From Acidobacteriota bacterium (GTDB lineage: Bacteria; Acidobacteriota; Thermoanaerobaculia; Multivoradales; J023), in the NCBI GenBank assembly GCA_003697015.1, contig RFGL01000098.1:1-55172 (forward strand): a DNA stretch of 55,172 nucleotides, read 5' to 3'. The notes under the pieces are model-generated. The model did not search any database and was not told the origin of the DNA. It was given only the letters and a program-made list of their open reading frames with translations. The position numbers and the translations under genes are program-made. This document shows, piece by piece, positions 35,028 through 43,980 of the stretch (position 1 is its first letter; every line of letters starts with the position of its first letter).

Positions 35028-35056
35028 TTGACTGCGTTGGGTTTATTGTGTACCTG
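35028..35056 (+). promoter_or_regulatory. Weak candidate promoter of the small peptide gene
   Basis: TTGACT at 35028-35033 is followed after 17 bases by TACCTG (weak). A second TTGACT lies at 35015-35020, and a small palindrome TGCGC-AA-GCGCA at 35055-35066 overlaps the start region. The pair is only suggestive. Confidence 0.25.
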
Positions 35057-35115
35057 CGCAAGCGCAATCTTCCACGGGGGAGGATCCGCAGCCTGCGCGA
35101 GGAAGGAGACTTACC

Positions 35116-35262
35116 ATGCTGCGTCGAACCACTCTTCGGACCGTCGTTACCCTGCTGATCACCGCCGCCATGATGATCGTCGCCTCGCCCCTGATGGCCA
35201 ACGACGAGCCGGATTCCGCCACCACCACCCAGATCAACACCCGCATCGATCCCGAGGGTTGA
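35116..35262 (+). CDS. Small secreted peptide
   Basis: This 48-codon gene reads MLRRTTLRTVVTLL... with a hydrophobic signal (residues 8-28) ending VASPLMA, then an acidic tail NDEPDSATTTQINTRIDPEG of about 20 residues. A strong GGAAGGAG lies 7 bases before the ATG, and the AT-rich region upstream (34837-35115) has TTGACT boxes. No known family. It lies between a TPR fragment and an AraC-type HTH/TPR regulator on the opposite strand. The mature tail could be a signalling peptide (RRNPP-like layout), a toxin or a structural peptide. Confidence 0.7.
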   Translation: MLRRTTLRTVVTLLITAAMMIVASPLMANDEPDSATTTQINTRIDPEG

Positions 35263-35323
35263 TACGGGTTGTGCAAGCACGGTGAAGCGATCGCTCCGCG
35301 GCGGCGACGTCGCGGAGAAAACG

Positions 35324-35354
35324 AAAAAGCCCGCAGCCTCCTCGGCTGCGGGCT
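35324..35354 (-). terminator. Intrinsic terminator of the HTH-TPR regulator gene
   Basis: A perfect 11-bp stem (AGCCCGCAGCC at 35328-35338 with GGCTGCGGGCT at 35344-35354, 5-base loop) is followed on the minus strand by TTTTTCGTTTT. This is a classic rho-independent terminator 27 bases after the regulator stop; it also separates that transcript from the convergent peptide gene. Confidence 0.9.
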
Positions 35355-35381
35355 CGGTGCCGGGGTCTGGACGGCGAGCGC

Positions 35382-37133
35382 TCAGGCCGAGGGCCGTGTC
35401 GGCCGCTCGCCGCGCAGGTGTTCGCTGGCGGCCCGCATCTGGCGCAACACCTCGGCGGTGATGGTGCCGGCCTGCACCGCCCGCCGGAAGATGCCCAATG
35501 CGACCATGGTCTCGTCGCGCATCTTGAGGGTGTCGAGCAGGGGCAGGATCTCCGCCGCCACTCGCGACGCCTGGAAGCTCTGGCCCTGCTCGGAGTAGAG
35601 CAGCGCCAGATCGAGGCCGGCGAGCACCGACACCGCCAGCCAGTTGGCCCGGATGAAGCCGTCGCGTACGGCCTCGAGCATGCCCTCCGCGATCTCGTGC
35701 TGGCCGCCGGCCTGGGCCATCAAGCCCTTGAGCCAGAGCAGGTAGAGGCCGAGTATGCGGCTCGGGCTCCGCTCCTGGATCGCCTCGAAGCGGGGCAGGA
35801 TGGCGGCCGCTTCACGGTACTTGCCCGAGCGCACGTAGACGTCGGCAAGACCCTGGTAGGCGGCGAGGCTCAGGTAGGCGTCTTCCTGGTCCTCGAGCAG
35901 CTCGGCCGCGTGCTGGAAATCGCGGATCGAGGCCTCGGCGCCCTCGATCTCGTAGACGACGTTGGCGCGCAGCAGCATCGCGCGGGCGAGTTGCCGCTTG
36001 CCACCGCTCTCCAGCAGCAGGGGCAGGGCCCGGTCGAGGAGCGCGTTCGCCTCCTCGAAACGGCGCTGATCCGAACGCAGCGCGGCCTTCTTCTGCAGCA
36101 ACTCGGCATAGGCCAGGGGGGCCTCCTCGGCCGGCGGCACCAGTTCCTCGGCCACCGAGAGCGCCTGCTCGGCGCCGGAGAAGTCGAGCGCCAGCCGGCG
36201 GGCGTTGGCGAGCCACGCCCAACCGCGCGCCTGGAGGCTGCTGTGGTCCACCGCCGGGCAGTCCGTGGCCTCGAGGGCGGCGAGAGCGAGCTCGGCGAGC
36301 TCGATGCCGCGCCGGCGATCGGCGCGGCCGGCGATCAGGCAGTGCTCACCCAACAGCTCGAAGAGCGCCGGGGTGCTGAAGCGGAGCTTCTCGGCGACGG
36401 CGCGGCGCTGCTCGGCGAAGGGCAGATCCTTGATCAGGCTCCAGACCGCTTCCGCCCGCACGCGCTCGACGTCCTCGCGGCCGAGCAGAGAGAGGCTCTC
36501 GCCGCCGGCAGGCTTCTTCTGCCGCACGGCGGCGGCGCGGGGCCCCGGGGCCGCCGCCGCGGCGGCCAGCTTCTCGGCGCTGCCCGGATAGAGGCTCACC
36601 AGGCGCTTGATCAGGAGCTGTGCCTCGGCGGCCTCGAGCTCCCCGGTGAGGGCCCGGCGCAGGGATTCGATCTCGAGCTGCCCGCTGCTCGCACCGAGCC
36701 CGGAGTCGCGCGCGACGCCCGCGGCCTTGCGACGGTGGCGCTTGCGGTAGACCGTCGGCCGCATGCCCGACCAGCGGGAGAAGGCGCGGCTGAAGACCTG
36801 GATGCTGGAGTAGCCGAGCAGATCGGCGATCTGCCAGACCTTGAGATCCGTGTCCTCGAGCAGCCGGCAGCCGGTCTTCAACCGGCACTCCTCCATGTAG
36901 GCATGGGGCGGCAGGCCGAGCTGTGCGTGGAACTGGATCGGGACGGAGTTGTCGCGCACGCCGCAGCGGCGCTTGAGCTGATTGACGTCGAGCCCTGGAT
37001 CGAAGAGGTGGCTTTCGATGTGCTCGAGCAGCGGCCTCAATCGCTGGTCGACGCGATCGCGATCGCGTCGAATCCGCGCGAGGACCTCCTCGGCTGCCAC
37101 CTGCAGGCTCTGTTGGGCTTGATAACCGAGCAC
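35382..37133 (-). CDS. AraC-type HTH regulator with C-terminal TPR domain
   Basis: This 583-aa protein starts with GTG. An AraC-like double HTH lies at about residues 30-132, with LLEDTDLKVWQIADLLGYSS and FSRAFSRWSGMRPTVYRKRH being the second helix-turn-helix and the family tail. A linker with Ala/Lys-rich residues follows, then from about 230 to 560 at least six TPR-like helical pairs (for example RALPLLLESGGKRQLARAML, SLAAYQGLADVYVRSGKYRE). It should sense a ligand or protein through the TPRs and control genes nearby. It is monocistronic, with a promoter and an inverted repeat upstream and a strong terminator downstream. Confidence 0.85.
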   Translation of the reverse strand: MLGYQAQQSLQVAAEEVLARIRRDRDRVDQRLRPLLEHIESHLFDPGLDVNQLKRRCGVRDNSVPIQFHAQLGLPPHAYMEECRLKTGCRLLEDTDLKVWQIADLLGYSSIQVFSRAFSRWSGMRPTVYRKRHRRKAAGVARDSGLGASSGQLEIESLRRALTGELEAAEAQLLIKRLVSLYPGSAEKLAAAAAAPGPRAAAVRQKKPAGGESLSLLGREDVERVRAEAVWSLIKDLPFAEQRRAVAEKLRFSTPALFELLGEHCLIAGRADRRRGIELAELALAALEATDCPAVDHSSLQARGWAWLANARRLALDFSGAEQALSVAEELVPPAEEAPLAYAELLQKKAALRSDQRRFEEANALLDRALPLLLESGGKRQLARAMLLRANVVYEIEGAEASIRDFQHAAELLEDQEDAYLSLAAYQGLADVYVRSGKYREAAAILPRFEAIQERSPSRILGLYLLWLKGLMAQAGGQHEIAEGMLEAVRDGFIRANWLAVSVLAGLDLALLYSEQGQSFQASRVAAEILPLLDTLKMRDETMVALGIFRRAVQAGTITAEVLRQMRAASEHLRGERPTRPSA

Positions 37134-37237
37134 TGAGCAGCGCCCCCACTTGATGGTTTGCGGATCGTTCCGGACAACTTCGGCCGGCCGGGCCCGATGC
37201 CTCGGACCGAATCTCGTTCGGAGCCTACGACCGACTG

Positions 37238-37266
37238 ATCATAACCATACCCGAATGGCGACGCAA
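37238..37266 (-). promoter_or_regulatory. Candidate promoter of the HTH-TPR regulator
   Basis: On the minus strand TTGCGT (37266-37261; 3 of 6) is followed after 17 bases by TATGAT (37243-37238; 5 of 6). Transcription would start about 100 bases before the GTG. Confidence 0.45.
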
Positions 37267-37280
37267 GGGCGACCCTTGCG
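37262..37280. promoter_or_regulatory. Inverted repeat overlapping the regulator's -35 (possible operator)
   Basis: CGCAAGGG-CGA-CCCTTGCG is a perfect 8-bp inverted repeat covering the -35. A second palindrome, GGTGCT-GGC-AGCACC at 37290-37304, lies next to it. They could be operator sites for autoregulation, or hairpins ending the upstream kinase-glycosidase transcript (stop at 37337). Confidence 0.4.
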
Positions 37281-37336
37281 GCGTATTTTGGTGCTGGCAG
37301 CACCAATTCGATCGGATTTCGCCGCTCCGAACCGCT

Positions 37337-39586
37337 TCATCGAGCGATCCGCGCGTATCGGATGGCCGGTTTTAGAACAATCTGGTCACCCTGCGGGGAC
37401 GTCGCCGGCGTGCCGTCCTGCTCCACCAGGGATTCGATCGGCGCCGGCAACGACGCCGGAATCGCCCCGTCGCGGCTCCAGCCGACGACGATCACGCCGT
37501 CGCGCGGATGCTCGAAGCGGTAGAGGAAAGCGCCGGCGGGGGCCGCCAGCCGGCCGACGAAACGCGAGCCCTCGAGCGTCCGCGCCAGGGTGGCGAAGGC
37601 GTCGTAGCTCGGACGCCGGCGCAATCGGCCATCGTCCCGCGGCGCGACCAGACCGTAGCCCCGCGCCACCAGCTGCCACCAGTAGACGCGCTCGACCAGG
37701 CCGGTGCTCAGGGCCAGCAGGTAGTACCGCGCCAGGTAGCTCGCCTGGGTCGCCTCGTCCACCGCCACGGCGCGGCCGGCGGGGGAGTGCGGGCCTTCCC
37801 ACAGGGGCCAGTTGACCTCGGTGATCCACGAACGCGGGGCGCAGCAGCGGGCGGTATCGGCGATCGCCCGGCACAGCACCACCTTGCCGACCGTGTCGAA
37901 GCCGAGTTGGCGGTTTTCCGGCGCGCCGCGACGATCGACGTAGAGCAGACTGGCGAGGGCGTCGAGGGGCACGCCGCCGGGCAGGTTGACCAGGGCGGCG
38001 GTGACGTGGAGCTCGAAGTCGATCACCGCCGGGCCGAGGATCTCGACGCCGGGCCGGCGACGCAGGATCTCCGCCGCCGCCGCCAGCAGCTCCAGGTACT
38101 CGCCGTAGCGCCACACCCCCCACTTGCTGCGGTTGACCGCCTGGCCGACCTGAAAACGCCGGCCGTAGGGCGCGAAACGCTCCCCGAGCTCCTCGACCGC
38201 AGCGCGCCAGCGGGCCGGATCGCGCACCAGCTCGCGGTTCTGGGGCAGGGCGAAGGTCAGGTCGTAGCCCTCCTCGGCGAGGGTTCGCGCCAGGGCTTCC
38301 TCGTCGTCGTGCCGTTCGGCCCAGGGGTGAAGCCGCAGCAGCACGTTGCGACAGCCGAGGTCGGCGATCGCTCGTCGCAGGGCCTCGGGATCAGCCGGCC
38401 AGGGGCGCACGGCGACGCCCATGCCGTCCCACGCCACCGGCCGGCGGTAGAGCTCCCGGCAGAGCTCCCGGTAACGCCGCCAGATGCGCGGCGTGGCGGC
38501 GGCGAAGGTGGTCAGCTGGCGCAGGTGACTGGGGGCGTCGGCGGTCCGCACCAGCAGCTTCTCCAGCCGCCCGGCGTGCTGGTGGGGCTGATCGGAGAGC
38601 GGATCCCAGACGCTCTTGTCGCGTGCCCGGGCGCCCGCGGGAGCGGACGGGATGTGGACGTGGGCGCGGCGCGGCGCGAGCGCCTGCCACAGCCTCTTGA
38701 CCGCGCCGCGCAGCCGCTTCTTGGCCGCGATCTTGAACCGGAAGCCATGGTGGTAGAGCAGGTACAGCAGCCAGCGGCGGCGGGTGAGGCCGTCGGCGCC
38801 CCAGTAGGCGCGGAGGAAGCGCCGCTGGTGAGGGCGCGTGAAGATCGCCAGGCGGCACAGGTCGCGCGTGCGCCGGGCGGCGGAAAGAGACCGCAGGCGG
38901 CGGCTGCGGTTGAGGTCGACGATGGCGATCTCCGGTGCCGCGACGGCGGCGGGCGGCGGCAGCAGCAGCACGTTGCCGATCGACAGGTCGCGGTGGAAGA
39001 GACCCGCCTCGTGCATCCGCCGCAGGGTTGCGCCGAGCGCCTCCAGGAAGGCTTCGAAATCGATCTCGGGGAAGGCCTCGCCGAAGGTGCCGGCGTTGGC
39101 GGCGCGCAGCAGATAACGGGCCTCGAGGGCCCCCGCCAGGTAGCGGCTGACGAAGAATGAGGGGCCGTCCGCCCGGCGGCTCTCGATCAGGGCGAGGGGG
39201 GCGGCGGTGGGGATGCCGGCGGCGGCGAAGGCGCGCGCCCCCAGCCAGCTGCGCCGCGCCTTCCCGGCCCCGCGCCGCCGGCGCCGCCGCTCCCGCCAGC
39301 CGTGGTTGCGGAACTGTTTGACCACCACCTCGAGGGGGCCGGCGGCGGTCTCCAGACGGGCGCGGTAGAGGTAGTTGCGGCCCCAGTGGACGGTGTCGAG
39401 GGCCGACGCCGGGTCGATCAGCCGGCGCAGCTCCGGCTCGAGGGTAGCGTCGTCCCAGTCGCCGGCCAGCTCCGCCGCGACCTCGCCGTAGAGATCGCCG
39501 AAATCGAAAGGCCGCCCGGCGTCGACCGGCGGCGGCGGCGCCGGCGCCGCCGCGACGGCGGCGAGTTCGATGGGGCCGGAGCTCAC
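37337..39586 (-). CDS. LPS-kinase-like domain fused to a glycosidase-like domain
   Basis: This 749-aa protein starts with GTG, 4 bases after the rng stop. Residues 60-300 resemble the Kdo/WaaP/InaA LPS kinases: Lys90, LFHRDLSIGNVLLL (His198-Arg-Asp200, Asn205) and IVDLNRSRR (Asp224). Residues about 385-740 look like a TIM-barrel glycosidase: SWITEVNWPLWEGP with Glu590 in the nucleophile position, and RYYLLALSTGLVERVYWWQL near the end. The acid/base loop usually reads GNEPN-like; here it is VGQAVNRSKWG (480-490) without a Glu. It is the last gene of the cell-shape operon. A role in lipid A or outer-surface glycan handling is an inference. Confidence 0.75.
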   Translation of the reverse strand: MSSGPIELAAVAAAPAPPPPVDAGRPFDFGDLYGEVAAELAGDWDDATLEPELRRLIDPASALDTVHWGRNYLYRARLETAAGPLEVVVKQFRNHGWRERRRRRRGAGKARRSWLGARAFAAAGIPTAAPLALIESRRADGPSFFVSRYLAGALEARYLLRAANAGTFGEAFPEIDFEAFLEALGATLRRMHEAGLFHRDLSIGNVLLLPPPAAVAAPEIAIVDLNRSRRLRSLSAARRTRDLCRLAIFTRPHQRRFLRAYWGADGLTRRRWLLYLLYHHGFRFKIAAKKRLRGAVKRLWQALAPRRAHVHIPSAPAGARARDKSVWDPLSDQPHQHAGRLEKLLVRTADAPSHLRQLTTFAAATPRIWRRYRELCRELYRRPVAWDGMGVAVRPWPADPEALRRAIADLGCRNVLLRLHPWAERHDDEEALARTLAEEGYDLTFALPQNRELVRDPARWRAAVEELGERFAPYGRRFQVGQAVNRSKWGVWRYGEYLELLAAAAEILRRRPGVEILGPAVIDFELHVTAALVNLPGGVPLDALASLLYVDRRGAPENRQLGFDTVGKVVLCRAIADTARCCAPRSWITEVNWPLWEGPHSPAGRAVAVDEATQASYLARYYLLALSTGLVERVYWWQLVARGYGLVAPRDDGRLRRRPSYDAFATLARTLEGSRFVGRLAAPAGAFLYRFEHPRDGVIVVGWSRDGAIPASLPAPIESLVEQDGTPATSPQGDQIVLKPAIRYARIAR

Positions 39587-39590
39587 GTCG

Positions 39591-41060
39591 TCAGGCCTCG
39601 AGGATCTCGAACGATTCCTGGTGCAGCGCGCTGTCGCTCTGCAGCAGGATCTCGCCGTCGAGCGCCGCCTCCAGCTCGTCGAGGATGGCGCGCTCGGCGT
39701 GCTGCAGGGTACTGGCGATCTCCGGGTGGACGCGCAGCAGCACCTCGCGCCCCCGCAGCCGCCGGCGGTCGATCAGCACCTGCCGTCGCAGCTCGAGGCA
39801 GACCGTCGACTGGGAGCGGATGCGGCCGGTGCCGTCGCAGTAGGGGCAGCGCCGGGTGAGCTGGCGGTCGAGGCTCGGCCGGCTGCGCTTGCGGGTCAGC
39901 TGCACCAGGCCGAAATCGGAGATCTCCAGCAGCTTGGTCTTCGCCCGATCCTTCTTCAGCTCCTCGCAGAGGGCATCGAAGACCTGCTGGCGATGCTCCG
40001 GGTTTTCCATGTCGATCAGGTCGATGACGATGATGCCGCCGAGGTTGCGCAGGCGGATCTGGCGCACGACCTCCCGCACCGCCTCGAGGTTGGTGGTCAG
40101 CACCGTCTCTTCCAGGTTGTTGCGGCCGACGTAGCGGCCGGTGTTGACGTCGATCGCCACCAGCGCCTCGGTCGGATTGATCACGATCGAGCCCCCCGAG
40201 CGCAGGGAGACCTGGGGCTTGAGCGCTTCCTCGACCGCGGCGGCGATGCCGAAGCGCTCGAAGAGGGCCGAATCGTAGTCGTCGAGCTTGACCCGATCGA
40301 CCAGCGCCGGCGCCAGCGCTTCGAGGTAGGCGCGGATGCGCTGGAAGGTCTTCTCCCCCGCCACCCGCAGGACGGAGAACTCCTCGGTCAGGTAGTCGCG
40401 CACCACCCGTTCGGCCAGATCGAGCTCGCGGTGGATCAGGGTCGGCGCGGAGACCGAGTGGCCGTGACGCCGGATGCGCTGCCAGCGGCTCTCCAGCAGG
40501 CGCAGGTCGTGGGCCAGGGCGTCGCGCCCGTGGCCGATGCTGGCGGTGCGCACGATCAGACCCGCGCCGTCGAGCCGGATGTCCTCGACCAGCCGGCTCA
40601 GGCGCTCGCGCTCCTCCTCGTCTTCGATCCGGCGGGAGATCCCGAGGTGGGTCGAGCCGGGCAGGAGCACCAGGTAGCGGCCGGGGAGGGTGATCTGGGT
40701 GCTGATCCGCGCTCCCTTGTTGGGCAGGGCGTCCTTCAGCACCTGCACGATCAGCTCTTGGCCCGGCTTGAGCAGTTGGCCGATCGACGGCGTCTCCGCC
40801 CCCATCAAGTCGTCGTAGCTCGACAGGGGATCGACGGCGTCGTCGACGTAGAGGAAGGCGTCGCGCTCCAAGCCGATGTCGACGAAGGCCGCCTGCATGC
40901 CCGGCAGTACCCGATTGACCCGCCCCTTGTAGATGTTGCCGACCAGGCCGCGCTGCTCCGGGCGCTCGATGAAGAGCTCCGTCAGCCGGTCGTTCTCCAG
41001 CACCGCGATCCGCGTCTGGTGAGGGTCGCTCTCGATGAGCATGGCCTTGTTCTGTTTCAC
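39591..41060 (-). CDS. rng: Ribonuclease G/E family endoribonuclease
   Basis: This 489-aa RNase E/G family member cuts single-stranded AU-rich RNA and matures rRNA. It has the S1 domain (about 38-120, NIYKGRVNRVLPGMQAAFVDIG), the DNase-I-like catalytic region with metal-binding Asp304 (VAIDVNTGR) and Asp347 (IIVIDLIDM), and the zinc-link CPYC (405-408). The length is that of RNase G, with no long C-terminal scaffold. It belongs to the mre/rod operon, a common association in which RNase G was first linked to cell shape (CafA). Confidence 0.93.
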   Translation of the reverse strand: MKQNKAMLIESDPHQTRIAVLENDRLTELFIERPEQRGLVGNIYKGRVNRVLPGMQAAFVDIGLERDAFLYVDDAVDPLSSYDDLMGAETPSIGQLLKPGQELIVQVLKDALPNKGARISTQITLPGRYLVLLPGSTHLGISRRIEDEEERERLSRLVEDIRLDGAGLIVRTASIGHGRDALAHDLRLLESRWQRIRRHGHSVSAPTLIHRELDLAERVVRDYLTEEFSVLRVAGEKTFQRIRAYLEALAPALVDRVKLDDYDSALFERFGIAAAVEEALKPQVSLRSGGSIVINPTEALVAIDVNTGRYVGRNNLEETVLTTNLEAVREVVRQIRLRNLGGIIVIDLIDMENPEHRQQVFDALCEELKKDRAKTKLLEISDFGLVQLTRKRSRPSLDRQLTRRCPYCDGTGRIRSQSTVCLELRRQVLIDRRRLRGREVLLRVHPEIASTLQHAERAILDELEAALDGEILLQSDSALHQESFEILEA

Positions 41061-41081
41061 CGCCGCTCGATCCCCGTCGGA

Positions 41082-42224
41082 TCACCGGTTGACGTAACGC
41101 CGGTAGTCGACGTTGAGCACCAAGCCGGTGATCAGGAAGTTGGCCAGCATGAAGGAGCCACCATACGACAGAAACGGCAACGGGATGCCGGTGATCGGCA
41201 TCAGACCGATCACCATCGCCGTGTTGTAGAGCACGTGGAAGGCGACCAGCGCCACCAGCCCGGTGACCATCAGGATGCCGGCGCGGTCGCGGCTGCGCGC
41301 CGCCACCTGGACGCAGGACGCGAGGTAGAGGCTGTAGAGGGCGAGCACCGCCATGACGCCGGCGAACCCCCACTCCTCCGCCAGCACCGCCATGATGAAG
41401 TCGGTGTGCCGGGCGGGCAGGAAACGCAGCTGGCTCTGGGTGCCCTGGCCGTAGCCGCGTCCCCACCAGTGGCCCGAGCCGACCGCGATCTTGCTCTGCC
41501 GCACCTGATACCCCGCGCCCAGAGGGTCGCTCTCCGGCGACACGAAGCTGGCGATGCGCTGGCGCTGGTAGTCGCGCAGGCCGAAGCTCCAGACGCCGGC
41601 GCCGGCCACCGCCGCCAGCAGCAGGAGGACCGCCAGCAAGCGCAGGCGAACCCCCGCCACCAGCACCACCGCCGCCGCCATCGGCACGAACATCAGGGCG
41701 CTGCCGAGATCGCCCTCGAGCACCACCAGGAGCATCGGCACGCCGACCAGGACGCCGACCACGGTCAGCTGGAGGATGCTCAGGTGGGGCCGCTGAACCC
41801 GCCCCAGATAGCGCGCCAAGAGCAGCGCGGTCGCCGGTTTGGCCAGCTCCGACGGCTGGCCGCCGACGGGGCCGAGGGCCAGCCAGCTGCGGTGACCGGC
41901 GACGTCGCGGCCGACGATCAGCACCGCGACGAGCAGCAAGAGGGTGATGCCGTAGAAGATCGGCGCCAGGTCGACGGCCACGTGGTAGTCGACGGCGAAG
42001 GCCAGCACCAGGAGCATCAGCCCGAGGGCGATCCACAGCGCCTGGCGCGGCATGAAGTCGACCGCCAGCTCGGAGCTGGCGCTGTGCACCGTCGCCAGGC
42101 CGATCGCTGCCAGCAGCAAGGCGGCGACCAGCGGCCCCCAGTGCAGGTTGCCCAGCCGCCGCAGCGGGCGCGCCTCGTCAGGCAGCGGTGCGATGCGCGA
42201 GATCGGCGTCGAAAAACGTCTCAT
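41082..42224 (-). CDS. rodA: Rod shape-determining glycosyltransferase RodA
   Basis: This 380-aa SEDS-family protein polymerises peptidoglycan glycan strands together with the class B transpeptidase. It has about ten hydrophobic segments, with LIVGRDVAGHRSWLALGPVGGQPSELAKP, the SEDS signature region (quoted here in part), VVLEGDLGSALMFVP around the catalytic Asp, and GIPLPFLSYGGSFML near the C-terminus. The ATG at 42224 overlaps the mrdA 3' end by 47 bases; no better start lies downstream, since the next possible ones would cut the first helix. Confidence 0.92.
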   Translation of the reverse strand: MRRFSTPISRIAPLPDEARPLRRLGNLHWGPLVAALLLAAIGLATVHSASSELAVDFMPRQALWIALGLMLLVLAFAVDYHVAVDLAPIFYGITLLLLVAVLIVGRDVAGHRSWLALGPVGGQPSELAKPATALLLARYLGRVQRPHLSILQLTVVGVLVGVPMLLVVLEGDLGSALMFVPMAAAVVLVAGVRLRLLAVLLLLAAVAGAGVWSFGLRDYQRQRIASFVSPESDPLGAGYQVRQSKIAVGSGHWWGRGYGQGTQSQLRFLPARHTDFIMAVLAEEWGFAGVMAVLALYSLYLASCVQVAARSRDRAGILMVTGLVALVAFHVLYNTAMVIGLMPITGIPLPFLSYGGSFMLANFLITGLVLNVDYRRYVNR

Positions 42225-43971
42225 AGAGCAATCTGGCGAGGGGCGCCGCGGCCTCCGACCCGGCGCCGCCGTGCTCGACGAAGACCACCACCACCAGCTG
42301 CGGGTCGTCGGCCGGGGCGAAGGAGGCGAACCAGGCGTGGTCGCGTTGCTCGGGCGGCAGCTCCTCGTTGGCGGTCCAGGTCTCCTGGGTCACCACCTGG
42401 GCGGTGCCGGTCTTGCCGGCGACCACCAGCTGCTCGAGCCGCGCCGCACGGCCGGTCGCCCGCGGCTCGTTGACCACCGCCTTGAGCGCGTCGCGTACCC
42501 GTTCGAGGGCTGCCGGATCGAGGGGCGGCAGGTGGGCGGGCGGCGGCGGCGGGCGGTCGCGCCACAGTCGGGGGCGGACCAACCGGCCGCCGTTGGCCAC
42601 CGCCGCCATCATCACCGCCACCTGCAGCGGCGTCACCAGGATCGGCCCTTGGCCGGTGGCGACGGAGATGGTCTCGCCCGGGAACCACGGGGTGCCGCGC
42701 ACCGCCAGGCTCCAGCGGCCGTCCGGCACCAGCCCCCGCTGTTCCCCCTCCAGGTCGATGCCCGTCGCCTGGCCGAGGCCGAAACGGCGGGCGTAGCGGG
42801 CGATGGTCTCGATGCCGAGACGCTGCCCGAGTTGGTGGAAGTAGACGTTGCAGGAGTACTTGAGCGCATCGCGCAGGTCGACCCAGCCGTGTCCCGACGA
42901 GCGCCAGCAGCGATACCGGTGGTTGTAGATCTTCGAGTAGCCGCGGCAGTAGACCTTCTCCCGCGGATCGAAGTCGAGCTGCTCGAGCGCGGCGAAGGCC
43001 ATCACGATCTTGAAGACCGAGCCCGGAGGATAGCGGTTCTGGATCGTCCGATTCTGCAGCGGGTGATGGGGGTGCTCGAGCAGCTGGCGGAATTGCCGCT
43101 GCCCCAGCCGGCGGCTGAACTGATTGGGATCGAAGGAGGGGGAGGAGACCAGGGCCAGGACGTCGCCGCTGCGCGGATCGAGAGCGACGACGGCGCCGGT
43201 CTTGTCCTCCATCAACTCGGCCGCCCGCTGCTGCAACGCCAGGTCGATGGTCAGCACCAGGTCGGAGCCCGGCCGCGCCGGCAGGCGCTCGATCTCCTCG
43301 ATCCACCTCCCCTTGCTGTCGACCACCACCACGCGCTCGCCGTCGGCCCCGCGCAGCCGTTCGTCGTAGACCTTCTCGATGCCGCGCCGGCCGATGCGGT
43401 CGCCGACCCGGTAGAGGTCCGGGTGGCGGGCCAGGTCCTCCGCCGACACCTCGCCGAGGTAGCCCAGCAGGTGGGCGGTCTGGTGGGCGGCGCGATAGAG
43501 CCGCCGGTGGACGACGCCGATCTCCAGCTCGGGGTGCTCCAGGCGCTCGACGGAGAATCGCGCCACCGCCTCGAACCCCAGGCCTTCGGCCAGGGTCACC
43601 GGTTTGAAGCTCGGCGTGCCGCGCAACGCCTCGAGGCGCCCCTCGAGCTCGGCGACGGGCAGGCCGAGGATGCCGGCGGCGAAGTCGAGAGCGCTGTGGC
43701 GGTCGTGGCTCAGGCTGCGGTCGAGCTCGAGGTTGTACCGCGGCACGTTCTCCGCCAGGGCGCGACCGTAGCGGTCGAGAATGCGGCCGCGGGGAGCTTC
43801 GATCGCCACCTTGCGCAGCCGGTTCTCGTCGGCCAGGGAGCGGAAATGGGCGCCTTCCAGCACCTGCACCTTGCCGTAGCCCAGGGCGACCAGCACCAAC
43901 ACCACCTGCATCAGCCCCCCCAGCAGGCTGAGGCGGCGGGCCAGTACGCTGCGATGGTAGCGATCGTTCAT
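42178..43971 (-). CDS. mrdA: Penicillin-binding protein 2
   Basis: This 597-aa class B PBP cross-links peptidoglycan in the elongasome. It has one N-terminal membrane helix (about 13-32), a dimerisation region from 50, and the transpeptidase motifs Ser318-x-x-Lys321 (PGSVFK), Ser373-Cys-Asn375 and Lys520-Thr-Gly522 (AGKTGTAQ). Pedestal motif RGRILDRYGRALAEN lies at 61-75. It overlaps rodA by 47 bases and starts 9 bases after mreD. Target of mecillinam-type beta-lactams in other species. Confidence 0.94.
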   Translation of the reverse strand: MNDRYHRSVLARRLSLLGGLMQVVLVLVALGYGKVQVLEGAHFRSLADENRLRKVAIEAPRGRILDRYGRALAENVPRYNLELDRSLSHDRHSALDFAAGILGLPVAELEGRLEALRGTPSFKPVTLAEGLGFEAVARFSVERLEHPELEIGVVHRRLYRAAHQTAHLLGYLGEVSAEDLARHPDLYRVGDRIGRRGIEKVYDERLRGADGERVVVVDSKGRWIEEIERLPARPGSDLVLTIDLALQQRAAELMEDKTGAVVALDPRSGDVLALVSSPSFDPNQFSRRLGQRQFRQLLEHPHHPLQNRTIQNRYPPGSVFKIVMAFAALEQLDFDPREKVYCRGYSKIYNHRYRCWRSSGHGWVDLRDALKYSCNVYFHQLGQRLGIETIARYARRFGLGQATGIDLEGEQRGLVPDGRWSLAVRGTPWFPGETISVATGQGPILVTPLQVAVMMAAVANGGRLVRPRLWRDRPPPPPAHLPPLDPAALERVRDALKAVVNEPRATGRAARLEQLVVAGKTGTAQVVTQETWTANEELPPEQRDHAWFASFAPADDPQLVVVVFVEHGGAGSEAAAPLARLLYETFFDADLAHRTAA

Positions 43972-43980
43972 CCCGGGTCC

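Noticed and set aside
37037-37306. An 89-codon frame upstream of the HTH-TPR regulator
   Set aside because: It overlaps the regulator start in another frame and carries its promoter elements; no protein family resemblance.
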